Shown piece after piece: positions 24,028 through 34,283 of a stretch of 64,000 nt of DNA. The notes under the pieces are model-generated. The model searched no databases. It worked only from the letters and a program-made list of their open reading frames with translations, and was not told where the DNA came from. Origin of the DNA: Calliphora vicina (Eukaryota > Arthropoda > Insecta > Diptera > Calliphoridae); contig NC_088783.1 of assembly GCF_958450345.1 (NCBI RefSeq), forward strand, positions 20,153,701 through 20,217,700. Direction: 5' to 3'. Position 1 is the first letter of the stretch. Every line of letters begins with the position of its first letter. A program made the translations under genes and the position numbers.

Positions 24028-24413
24028 TATGTATCTCCACAAATTCCGCTTCAAATAAGTTCTATATATACAAAATTCATGTCACCAAATTTTGTTACGA
24101 TCGGTCCATAATTAGTCATAGCTCCCATATAGACCCGCTTCCGAAAATCACTTTAACGTGCATAAATCGCTTAAAAATGTTTGTATACACACAAAATTCA
24201 ACATATTTAACTTTAATATAGACATAAATCACACGACTTAATTTCATGGTAATCGGTCCATAAGTGGTCATTGCTCCCATATAAGGTCCACTACCGAAAA
24301 TCACTCAAAAATATAAATTATTGAAATTTTAAAAGAAAAATGTTTTTGCTCTTTTACTTAGTGTAGGGTATTATATGGTCGGGCTTGACCGACTATACTT
24401 TCTTACTTGTTTT

Positions 24414-25704
24414 TTTAGCTATCTTTTTTTCGAGTGTTTATGTCTCGTTTTGTTTAGTTTATAATACGGAAAATTAATGGCGGAAATTATCTGGGACTTG
24501 ATGTTTGTGGAAAGATTTTATTCGAAAGAAAAAAGGGACAACATGTGTTTTACTCGTAATTTTTTTTCTGTTTAAGTACCAACACCAACAACAAGTAAAA
24601 CAATATATTTCTCTTTATAATTGGCTGTATGTATCAGTAATGGGTTTTCAATTTATAAAGTTACTTTTTATTTTATTTTGATTTTTTTTTTTTAAATTTA
24701 ATGTTAGCTTTTGAACATTTCTAAATGGTCTTATAAATTACATGCAATTAAAACAAAAGGGATAATGTTTTTTTTCTGTTTTTATTTAAGAGCCGTACTA
24801 GTTAAGCTGCTTATTTATGATGCTGAAAAGCATTTTGAACAAAAGGAATTCTATGTGAAATTAATGTTGACTTGGGATTAGGGTATTAATTTATACTGCA
24901 ATATGACTATTTAAATGGTAATGAATTTAGAGAGTAACTAATAAGTTCGTAAATTAAAACCACTGTTGAAATTATATTTTAAAATTTTAGAATTCTATAT
25001 TTTAACTTAAATTTTAGTACGTTCGGTTACATTTTTACAAGTAAAGAGTGAATCAAAAACTCTTCTACAGACTATTCCAGCAAAAACCAATCCTTGGTCC
25101 AACATATTATTATTTTTTTAATCACGTTAGCTTTTTAAAATATATGCCAGATATTATTTCTTCTAAATCATTAATTTACAACTACTATTCAAACTGGTCA
25201 ACAAAAAAAAAAAAAATATGTGAAAAAATAACACATTTTGTCAGAACTTGAAAAGTGACCTAATGGAGGTTGTAGGCCTAGGTGAGGATATACTTAAACC
25301 GTTTTCAAAGATTTTAAAACACCCTCAATATTTTGAGTTATTTTTAAGAAACTGTTTTAGGGTAGGTCGTAGTCCTTTAGTACCTCTAATTCACACATTT
25401 TTAGATCGATTTCAAATTTTTAAACAATTATGGATGGCAAAGAATTAAGATTTTACAAAATGTATGCATCAAATGTATAGTCCATAAAATTGTGTAAATT
25501 TTTACAAAAAGTTTCAATTTATTTTTTTTTCTATGAAAACCAATTTTTTTGGACAGTGTTTTAAAGACAATTTTATATAGACAAATATAAGACATTATTG
25601 GTTAATATCGGTTTATATTTGCAAAACTTATTAACATTTTTCTAAAAAAGTTCGAAAAATTTATGTCAAATTTTATAATAAAATACACCAGTTTATTTAT
25701 TTTT
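24414..25704. other. no gene recognised; diverged Tc1-like flank at 25062-25215
   Basis: At 25062-25215 the blocks CTATTCCAG, ATCACGTTAGCTTTTTAAAA and TTCTTCTAAATCATTAATTT match 10310-10420, which precedes a Tc1-like relic, so this is probably non-coding sequence of a related element. The open frame at 25248-25448 has no recognised domain. Confidence 0.4.
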
Positions 25705-26163
25705 ATGATATCGTCCTTATATGGGAGCTATGACTAATTATCGACCGATCGCCATGAAATTAGGTCGTGTTTTTTATGTCTATCTGATAGCTATTCTTTT
25801 GGAGAATTTTATGAATTTCGGAAGTGGACCTTATATGAGAGCTGTGACTAATTATGGACCAATTATCGCAAAATTAAGTGACTCGAATTCTGTATATATA
25901 AACCATATTTGAAGCGAAATATGTGTAGCTACCTATACAAATTAAACATTTATGACCGATAAAGTCCAATTTCATGAGGACATTGTAATGGACCGATCCA
26001 ACCCGTTTCGTCCTTGGGTTGAAAAAATTATATTGACTAAATTTTACTTAATCGACTCAGAAAGTCATTCAGAGTCGATCGGTATACTTTGTGTGGATTT
26101 TAGACTAACAAATATCTGCACAAATGCATTATATCCTTCCCTAATATGGTGGTGTAGGGTGTA
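25705..26163 (+). repeat. interspersed repeat A, copy 5 (5' truncated)
   Basis: It starts within the TATATGGGAGCTATGACTAA block, runs through GACCGATAAAGTCCAATTTC, and ends with TCCCTAATATGGTGGTGTAG. The microsatellite region is deleted. Confidence 0.88.
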
Positions 26164-26389
26164 AAGATGGATGCTTGTATGAATGTATGTTTCGAATGAA
26201 GTTAAAAACGGCTGGACCAATTTTGATGAAATTTTCAGGGAATAGTCTAGTGGGTTAGTTTAAATGTATAATTATTGATTGACCTTTTCTTCAATTCTTA
26301 TAGACAGTTTCCTATATACAGGTTTTCAGTGATTATTGTCAAAAAAAAAAATTCCAAAAAAATAATTTGAATAACTCCTATAGGCGCAT

Positions 26390-27960
26390 ACTGATTGGCG
26401 AAATGAACAAACTTTTCCTACATTGCAGCAATTTGAAGTTTCCTAAGGAATCCCCTGGAATGTGCTGTTCGAACGGTAAAGTTGTTCTGCCACCAATTAT
26501 TGAGCCGCCCTAAGTGACATTTCCGGCATCACTCCGATTCCCAAGCACTTCCTTCTAAATATACAACTGCATTCAAATGACGTGCTTCGGGGCAACTAAT
26601 ATACATGTAGTTCTTGTTTACAGGATACGTCACGTTTATCAAAATACCATTTTTTTGTTCACATACTTAGTACTCACCAATACCTCATGGGAGATTGTGT
26701 GATCGCATTATTTTTTTGCTACTATTTTTGAGTTATTAAATTTTTAATTTGTGATATTTTCATAATGCCCATATTCAGTTATTATGGACATATCTCGTTT
26801 GTACGGAATGTAAAATTTTGTACATTTACAAGTGAATAAATACTATATTTTTTGGAATTTATATTTATGAAGATTAGCTTGATTGTTATATGCATGAACG
26901 TTTCATTATTGCGTTTTAGTTTTGTTGTTGTGACCCCAATGTCCTATATATAGCACGACTTAAAAAACCACTTTTTTCAATAAATTTTTTAAAACCTATA
27001 ATTGCATTGTTTTTTATTTCTCATTTGCTTCCAAAATAATATAAAAGTACTTTTAAAATGATCAAGCTCAAGCCTTCGGCATATCTGGGTTAAAGTTCAT
27101 TGCCAAATGTACCACAGAATTGGATCATTGCTCCCGCTTCCCAATGATGATGCGAAGTTTCTTAAAATTTAGTTCACTATCTTCTGCCTAAACATTCTCA
27201 AAGCAATTGTTGGACATCGGAAATGGAAAGGTTCTAATTGATCGCGCAACAAATAAGATTTCGTTCCTGCCGAACCTCTGCCAAATGCAAATGAATATTC
27301 AATTTCTAAGTCTTACAACCAACTACAAAAATTCGGATTGGCTGTAGAAACGTGCAATTTTGGTACCAAAAAGGCTGAAAGAGCAAATTCAATTGAAACT
27401 GCCTGTGGAAGCCATGACATACAAATCGATTGACACAGTAATAAACGAAGAACAAGCAGTCAATTATCCTACTGGTTTTTTTTTAATTCAATAGAACCAG
27501 CTGGAATGCCACATGTATTAACATTGAAGGTTGGATCACCGATAATGTTTCTCCCCAACTTACATGCGCCAAAATTATGCAGCGTAACATAAAATGTTCA
27601 CCAAATGTAATTGACGCAACAATCATCGGTGGCAGATTTAAAGGCGAAGTCGAACTGATTCCACGCACACCGATGATTTCCAACGACATACCATTTTAAT
27701 TCAAGCTGCTCAAGTTCCCATTTCGTCCTGCCTTTGCTATAACCATTAACAAAGCCCAAGGTCAATCGTCGACTATTGCTGGCATATAATTGGAAATATG
27801 TACACAGAAAAAACTGATTCGTAATAGAAACCGAATTTGTTGTCAATCGAATGATTCTACCTTACTGACTGAATTTTACAATTGTGGCTACAAAATTTTA
27901 GAAAGATTAACAAAAGTTTGGTTGCTTCAACCGAAGCTCATCTTTATCAACTAACTTTCT
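26390..27960 (+). pseudogene. Helitron helicase (PIF1-like) relic
   Basis: The N-proximal piece (26402-26600) reads LKFPKESPGMCCSNGKVVLP and CIQMTCFGA, a signature of Helitron-encoded proteins. The helicase part (27060-27850) gives KCTTELDHCSRFPMM, LLDIGNGKV, RAILVPK, AMTYKSIDTVINEEQAVNYP, PHVLTLKVGSPIMFLPNL, GRFKGEVELIPRTPM and FAITINKAQGQS. The last is the helicase motif near the C-terminus (TINKAQGQ). Multiple frameshifts and stops occur, and the Rep nuclease with its catalytic Tyr and the Walker A box are not found. Bases 26650-27050 are unrelated and probably an insertion or replacement. It is dead. Confidence 0.85.
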
Positions 27961-28027
27961 GACCGAAAAATTCTGTGTGTACAACAGAATCATGTGTTTT
28001 CTCTGTGTATTTTTACTCCAAATACAA

Positions 28028-28730
28028 CAAGTAAGAAAGTATGGTCGCTTAAACTCGACCATATAATTCCCTACACTAAGTAAAAGAGCAAAAACATTTT
28101 TCTTTTAAAATTTCAATAATTTATATTTTTGAGTGATTTTCTGAAGTGGGCCTTATATGGGAGCTATGACCAATTATGGACCGATCACCAAGAAATTAGG
28201 TCGTGTGATTTATGTCTATATGAAAGTTTACTACGTTGAATTTTGTGAGTATACCAACATTTTTAAGCGATTTTCGGAAGCGGGTCTACATGGGAGCTAT
28301 GACTAATTATGCACCGACCGTAAAAAAATTTGGTGACATGAATTTTGTATATATAAAACTTATTTGAAGCGCAATTTGTGGAGAAACATTTATGACCGAT
28401 AAAGTCCAATTTCGGAAGGACATTTATATGGGGGCTAGGTGAAATAATGGACCGATTTAAGCCAGTTTCAATAGGCTTGGTCCTTGGGCCGAGAAAATAA
28501 TATGTACTAAATTTGATCGAAATATCTTCAAAATTGCGACCTGTACTCTGCGCACAAGGTTTAAATGGACAGCCAGTCAGCCAACCAGACGGACGAACTG
28601 ACATCGTTTAATAGGCTCAGAGTCGATCGGTATACTTTAAGGTGGGTGTTAGACTAATATTTTTGGGCGTTACAAACATCTGCACAAACGCATTATACCC
28701 TCCCCACTATGGTGGTGTAGGGTATACAAA
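28028..28730 (+). repeat. interspersed repeat A, copy 6 (complete)
   Basis: The most complete plus-strand A copy: AACAAGTAAGAAAGTATGG start, all blocks, a short CAGCCAGTCAGCCAACCAGA microsatellite, and the CCTCCCCACTATGGTGGTGT end. The 113-codon minus-strand open frame at 28263-28604 is a translation of the repeat. It lies inside the Helitron relic. Confidence 0.92.
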
Positions 28731-28833
28731 TGAAACATTGTATATCCCCTGGCGAAGTGAGGTCCGTGCTTTAGTTTTGTCCGACTGTCTATATTAAAAT
28801 CGAGATCGATTTCGCGGACCGGGTTCAGCTAGT

Positions 28834-30723
28834 TGTTTTTATATAAAAAATAAAGGATATTGATTTTGATTTTGTCATTCGATAGGGCCCAAATGAAAGG
28901 GGTTAGCTAACTGAAATTTTCCACAAGTATTCTGTTGATAATTGTTATCAAATATTGAAAATGTTCAATATCGGTCCATGATTTCAATATCGGTCCATGA
29001 TTTCACCTTGATTATGAGTCAATCATGATAAAATTTGGGGCAATAGTTCTAAGTACTCTGAAATTATTCTGTAAAGTATGGCGAAAATCGGGCAAGATTT
29101 TTGCCTAGTTCCCATACAATTTCCCCCTCTGAAAATGATACTCATAATTGTCATTAATTATGGAGTTTTATATGAACGGTAATCTTTCTACCAGCTTTTG
29201 AGAGGATCGCTCTACAATTGACCATAGAAACTCTCAAATTAGAACTTAATAATTTTTCACCCAAATTTGGCATTAATTAAAGTTAATTTGTTTCATTTAA
29301 ACCTTAAACAATTTAATTTATCCCTCAGTTGAAACTATATTTGTCTGAGTTTTTATCTCTTTATTTCAAGAGTACACAATTTTATTTTAAATGTTTGTAT
29401 TGTTGATGTAGTCTATAATGTGCTTAAGCCTCTTTTAATACCAGATATAATAATGGTCTTAATGCGTAACTACTTACTTACTGTTAGCAATCCACTTTAT
29501 GTATTTAGTTCTTATTGACCATTTTATTCTGCAACACAGTTTTTTTTATTTCTATCTTTTGCCAACTATTTGTACATTTTGTTTTGTATTTGTAGGGATA
29601 AGACTTGTGTATGAGTTAATGATCCTGAAATGTTAAAGGGAAACAATAATAACAACAACAGCAGCAGCAGCAAATTGATGCTTTAAATCCTTAAAGCTGC
29701 GTGTGGTAAGAATAAAACAGAAAATAGGAGAAAAAATATTTGCAAGTATTTAGTATCAGACTTCCTCCCATTACATTCTTATTAGTAAATTTAAGTATTT
29801 GTAACTCAAGTTCGTTTTAAAAACTATTTTTCAAGAATCTGGTTTTTTGTTTCATCTTATTTAGTAAAGTTTTTATTTTTTGCAGCCAAAGAGACCCCTG
29901 TAAAAGGCAGAGGGCAAATAAAGATGCCACTTCAAAGAGTTGTTTGTGTTAAGTTCAATTTGAGGAAAACACTGGCAAACGAAATGAGCATTAGTGTGCT
30001 TAATTATTTTTGGGTGATGTCCAGTTTACTAATTAAAAAATAAAAGTTTTAAGCCTTGAAACCCTTTTTTTGTTTTGTTAGAAAGCATTTAGTTTTATAG
30101 TTTTCTAAATTGTTGCAAGGGTTGAGTTTAGTTTAAGGTGGATTTTAAATGGAAAGTTTAAAAGATTGTCCCATATATTTAATACCACAAATGTATACAA
30201 TTATGTAAATAGCCTGCTATACAATATCAATCCGCATTATAATTAAATATTCTTTAAAATGAAAGTGAAGAAGAAAAATAATAAAAAAAATTCATACATA
30301 AAGATCATTCTTAGTAGTTAAAGCTAACAAGTCCAAAGGGATAAATTCATACAGATGTTGAGAAAATTAAATTAAAATACCTTTTCGAATTACAAATATG
30401 TTTAACAAAACACTCAAACTTACCCATAGGAGGAGAACGAATACCTAAAGCCATACAAGGACAAACCCATAAAATAGTAGATTGTGATGTTGCAAATGGC
30501 AGTAATATAAAGTGAATATGGTAAAAATGACTCTATTGCATCCTTTTCTCATTCTCACACAAGTTGAAAGTGGACTGACTAATAATTACCACAATTGCTG
30601 TACACACCATATAAATTAACATTGTTAGTAGAGGCATGTGTGTGTTTTACAATGGGTGTGTAACTTTAATATCTTTATATGTATGTACATTAGGGTGCTC
30701 CAAGATTGTATGGACGAAATTTG
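28834..30723. other. no gene recognised; 19-bp tandem duplication at 28966-29003
   Basis: CAATATCGGTCCATGATTT occurs twice head to tail at 28966 and 28985. The segment 28860-29170 (ATCATGATAAAATTTGGGGC, CTAGTTCCCATACAATTTCC) has the style of a further interspersed repeat but has no second copy here. The rest is AT-rich. Confidence 0.45.
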
Positions 30724-31338
30724 TATACCCTACACCACCATAGTGGGGACGGTATTATGCGTTTGTGCAGATGTTTGTAACGCCCAAAAATATTTGTCTG
30801 ACACCCACCTTAAAGTACACCGAACGACTTATAATCTCTTTCTGAGTAAATTTTTACAGTAGATAGATATTGATGTTGTTAGTTTATTTCTTGCAAAAAG
30901 TGAATTTTTAAAAATGTTGAGTTAATACAGTATTGTTGAACGAGTGCGATATGTATCTCCAAATATATATTCAAATAAGTTTTATATATACAAAATTCAT
31001 GTCACCAAATTTTGTTAAAATCGGTCCATAATTAGTCATAGCTCCCATATAGACCCGCTTCCGAAAATCACTTTAACGTGCATAAATCGCTTAAAAATGT
31101 TGGCATACACACAAAATTCAACATAGTAAACTTTCATGTAGACATAAATCACACGACCTAATTTCATGGTGATCGGTCCATAATTGGTCATAGCCCCCAT
31201 ATAAGGTCCACTTCCGAAAATCACTCAAAAATATATATTATTGAAATATTAAAAGAAAAATGTTTTCGCTCTTTTACTTAGCGTAGGGTATTATATGGTC
31301 GGGCTTGACCGACCATACTTTCTTACTTGTTTTTTCAA
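30724..31338 (-). repeat. interspersed repeat A, copy 7 with element H remnant
   Basis: Minus orientation: the ACACCACCATAGTGGGGACG end, TTAAAGTACACCGAACGA, then a deletion that runs directly into the interior of element H (30849-30949), after which the A repeat resumes at GTATCTCCAA at the same position as in copy 4 and continues to CTTTCTTACTTG. Confidence 0.9.
30849..30949. mobile_element. element H, copy 2 (right-end remnant)
   Basis: ACAGTAGATAGATATTGATG through GTTGAACGAGTGCGA matches 23930-24027 at about 95%. The left part is deleted together with the neighbouring part of the A repeat. TA follows at 30950. Confidence 0.9.
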
Positions 31339-31486
31339 AAATTCACCCCCCCCACTAGAATTTACTCTATCTACTACTTCAGTTTTTGTAAAAATTTTGC
31401 AATTAAGTAACTACTTTTGCAATTTAATTTAAAAGAATCGAAATGTGTACGTAAGTGTCGATCTAATAAAATACAAAACACAAACA

Positions 31487-31760
31487 TTGGTTAAAAATTG
31501 TTAAAGTTATTAAAAATTCCCCAGGCCATTAAAGAGTTACAGGCCACTACAACAAGATAACATAGTAGGAAAAAAATTAACATATTTTAAGAAATATTGA
31601 AATAAAAGCTAATTTTTACTTAAAATATATCCATATTTACTTGTATATGAGTTAGGATACGAATAGGTTAACATTCGCAGGTATGACTAAAAAAAATATT
31701 TTTTGTAAAGGCAGTTTCAAAACTCCATTTTAAAATTTTTAAAAATTTTGTTAAAACAAA
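31487..31760 (+). repeat. interspersed repeat C, copy 2
   Basis: Matches 1455-1640 (AAAGTTATTAAAAATTCCCC, AGGCCACTA, GGCAGTTTCAAAACTC), with about 90 additional bases at 31585-31690. Confidence 0.6.
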
Positions 31761-31769
31761 TCTTGTTGA

Positions 31770-31930
31770 GTTTGACAGCAACATTCATGGGGTTGTGCTC
31801 AATTCTTGGTCTTTAAACTTTGTTGTCCGTGTCAAAATTACCACTTCTGAACCGAACAAACCATCTCTAGCACGTTGAAGGCGATGGCACACAATCACCA
31901 TAATTCTATCAACAGGCAGTATTTGTTTAA
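31770..31930 (-). pseudogene. mariner transposase N-terminal fragment (relic)
   Basis: On the minus strand it reads RFRSGNFDTDNKV-like sequence followed by KDQELS, matching the fragment at 1-110 and the FRSGDFD segment of mariner. It has a deletion relative to 1-110 (the RPGQP block is missing). It is short and decayed. Confidence 0.6.
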
Positions 31931-31979
31931 AATTTTAGCCAGCTAGTTGCTTTCATTTGTGCTTTATTGTGTTTTTAAC

Positions 31980-32712
31980 CCTCCGTTAGTCACAATCATT
32001 TTCAATCGAGACTAGTCGCAATGTATTAAATTGAAATCAATAAAAATAGCCGCGTCACTTTTTATTTCGAAAACATAAAAACAATATTAAATTCAATGTA
32101 TTCAAAAGAGTAATAAAAATAAAATTGCACAAAAAATATATTTTGAAAAAAAAAATGGCTAAAAATTTCAGGTGCTTAAATTTTTGCCTTATCTACCAGA
32201 TGATTGGTCTGCTGTAGCTGGTCTAGGATAATGGTGCTTCCATCTGTCGTTGCCTAGAAACAACGCCCTCTGTGTATTTGGTGTAGTGGTGGGGAACCTT
32301 GCTGATCTTTATCTTTGTTTCCTACCTTTTTCCAATCATCTACATAGCTGGATCGGTTAACCGATTAACGAAACTGACACAAGGCAATAATAACAATCGA
32401 TTGAATCCCTATGGCAACATTATATATGTATCCGAAGAGCCGCTACAGCAGACCAATCATCTACTTAGACGGAACAACATCCGTTTAAACTGATACAAAC
32501 AATAACAATCGATTTAATGGCAAAACCGTACAAAAAGACGCACGATACTCCAATAATTAGGAAGGACAGTGCAATATACATGGGGAAAAAAAGCGAAAAA
32601 AAACAACTACTTCAACAATTCGTATAAGATGGAGATGCTTTGTGGAAGCCAAGTGTCCCCAAGTGGAGTAATGGAATACAAATATCTACCAGATCAGTTG
32701 CGACTAACGGAG
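31980..32712. mobile_element. MITE G, copy 2 (733 bp, enlarged)
   Basis: The ends CTCCGTTAGTCACAAT and TTGCGACTAACGGAG are the same as copy 1, in inverted orientation overall. About 480 bases more than copy 1 lie in the interior (32170-32660), including GTTGCCTAGAAACAACGCCC. This is either a longer parent form or an insertion. The 62-64 codon open frames inside have no recognised domain. Confidence 0.75.
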
Positions 32713-33074
32713 TGTTAAAAGACAGACGGACGGACATAGCTAGATCGTCATAGAATTTTATATGTACCCAGAAAATTGTGGAAGAGTTCTGACTACTCAA
32801 GTTAAAAAATTAATAAAATAAATGTTTGTAAACGTAAAACGAAATAATCTTATCCCAACACATTTTGCTGAGGCACATCCAAGATCCTTCGTGAAAGTTC
32901 TCAAAACTGAATGCAATTGTAAGCTTTGCTTAAAGATTTTGCAGATCTAAAGGGCAAACAAAAATTTTGTAGTTTAAAAAATTCTCTTAAAACTGCTAAG
33001 CAAAAAAACCTTGGAGCAGATTTACTAAAATTTAAACAAAATTTTGTGTTTTCCCCATACATATAAATGATATT
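32713..33074. other. no gene recognised
   Basis: AT-rich, with GACAGACGGACGGACATAGC at 32719-32738, which resembles the microsatellite core of repeats A/B and may be a fragment of one. Confidence 0.4.
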
Positions 33075-33255
33075 TCGAATTCGATTTTTTTCATTTATTA
33101 AGTATGTTTTGTGGAAAATATAGCTACTTTAACAGAAAGCTACACATTATGCGATTTTGCTAAAATTTTTAGTATTTGGTTTTTAGATGACGGAAGACAA
33201 TTTTAGAACTTGAGAGCAGAGAAAATCCAAAAATGCAAAATAAAAGCCACCCTAA
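33075..33255 (-). repeat. interspersed repeat D, copy 3
   Basis: Minus-strand reading: AGGGTGGCTTTTATTTTGCA, CGTCATCTAAAAACCAAAT, AGCAAAATCGCATAATGTG. It parallels copies at 2645 and 4950. Confidence 0.55.
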
Positions 33256-34283
33256 TAAACATGGAGTGCAAAAGTGTTTGTGGGTGTAATATGAATAAGT
33301 GTAAATGTTCACATATAGACATATAAAGCTCAAGTACACTCTAGCGGTCAGCGTGTCATGTATTAATTTCATTAAAATTGACTTTTTTGTTATTACTGCT
33401 GCTACTACATTTACACACCACCTTCTGCTAGGGCTAGCCAAAAGGCCAGCACTGTTCAGCAATGTTTTCAATTGAAATTCATAGTGAATTTATATGAAAA
33501 ACTACTCAATACAGACAAAAACAAATTGAATAAAAGTGCAGTACACAACTACACCAACAACTGCAGCTGTATCAGTAGCTTCACTCCAGTACAAACAAAG
33601 GAAACCTATTAGGTATATTTCCGTCTGTCCATCTACAGATGTGTAACTGTATGCATGATTTTTTTTCTGAGTGTAAGCATACATATAGCCTAAAAGTATA
33701 AAACAGTTTGTGTGCTGGTATTTGTGTCACTATATCTGTGGTATTGGCTAAATTGAATTGGTAAAACCTTGCACAAAAGCCAAACCAAAAAAGAAAATAT
33801 ATGTATTTAATTTTCGTTTTCCAATACGAGTAAAAAATGTGGCAAGAAGAGCACAAAATTGAAATTGAAAACTGTCAAATGAACAAAGTTGTGTGTTAAA
33901 ATCATAACGTGTTGCCAGTGTGTTTTCTCTTTCTTATTTTTTTTTTAGTTTTTAATACTTGTGTATTGGAGCGCGTGAGTGTGTGTATGTGTTTGTAGAT
34001 GTGGTATTTTCTCTGTGCTTAAATGCACACATGTCCTTTGTCCACTTTTAACTTTAACAATTTTCTCCTGATACGTGAGCCAATGTTTTACTTTTTTTGG
34101 TTTTGGACACATGTAGTAGCACAAAACAATTTACCAATTTTTTCTATGAATTCTCAGCTTCATGTTGAAATTCAATTAAAAACATGTTAGGCTAAATGGT
34201 GTAACTTAGCAAAAAAAAGGGAACCTAGTAATAAAATTATTTTCTGCAGATCTTTAAAAAAATATTGAATTTAAAATACAAAT
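33256..34283. other. no gene recognised
   Basis: Overlapping minus-strand open frames (33169-33856) are rich in Tyr, Phe and Cys and have no domain signature. I treat them as chance. Confidence 0.4.

Larger units (their letters stand above)
22820..24413 (-). repeat. interspersed repeat A, copy 4, split by element H
   Basis: The two halves, 22820-23157 and 24028-24413, join to a full minus-strand A repeat: the ACCAACATAGTGGGGATG end, the CCGTCTGGCTGGTCGGCTGG microsatellite, GTCCTTCCGAAATTGG, then (after the insertion) GTATCTCCACAAATTCCGCT, both ATAGCTCCCATATA-type blocks, and the CTTTCTTACTTG end. Open frames here are repeat translations. Confidence 0.9.
26166..28833 (+). mobile_element. decayed Helitron, interrupted by an A repeat
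   Basis: The coding core (26390-27960) is a Helitron PIF1-type helicase relic. The 5' segment 26190-26280 (AAACGGCTGGACCAATTTTG...ATTTTCAGGGAA) resembles subterminal sequence common in insect Helitrons. The 3' end at 28740-28832 has a GGTCCG/CGGACC stem and ends TTCAGCTAG followed by T (CTRR-T rule). An A repeat occupies 28028-28730. The exact 5' terminus is not identified. Confidence 0.7.

Noticed and set aside
27483..27846. Minus-strand frames of 68-82 codons
   Set aside because: They are shadows of the plus-strand Helitron helicase relic.
24116..31224. Matching minus-strand frames (MIFGSGPYMGAMT...) at 24116-24304 and 31036-31224
   Set aside because: They are translations of repeat A. 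The similarity is DNA-level repeat identity, and other A copies have stops.
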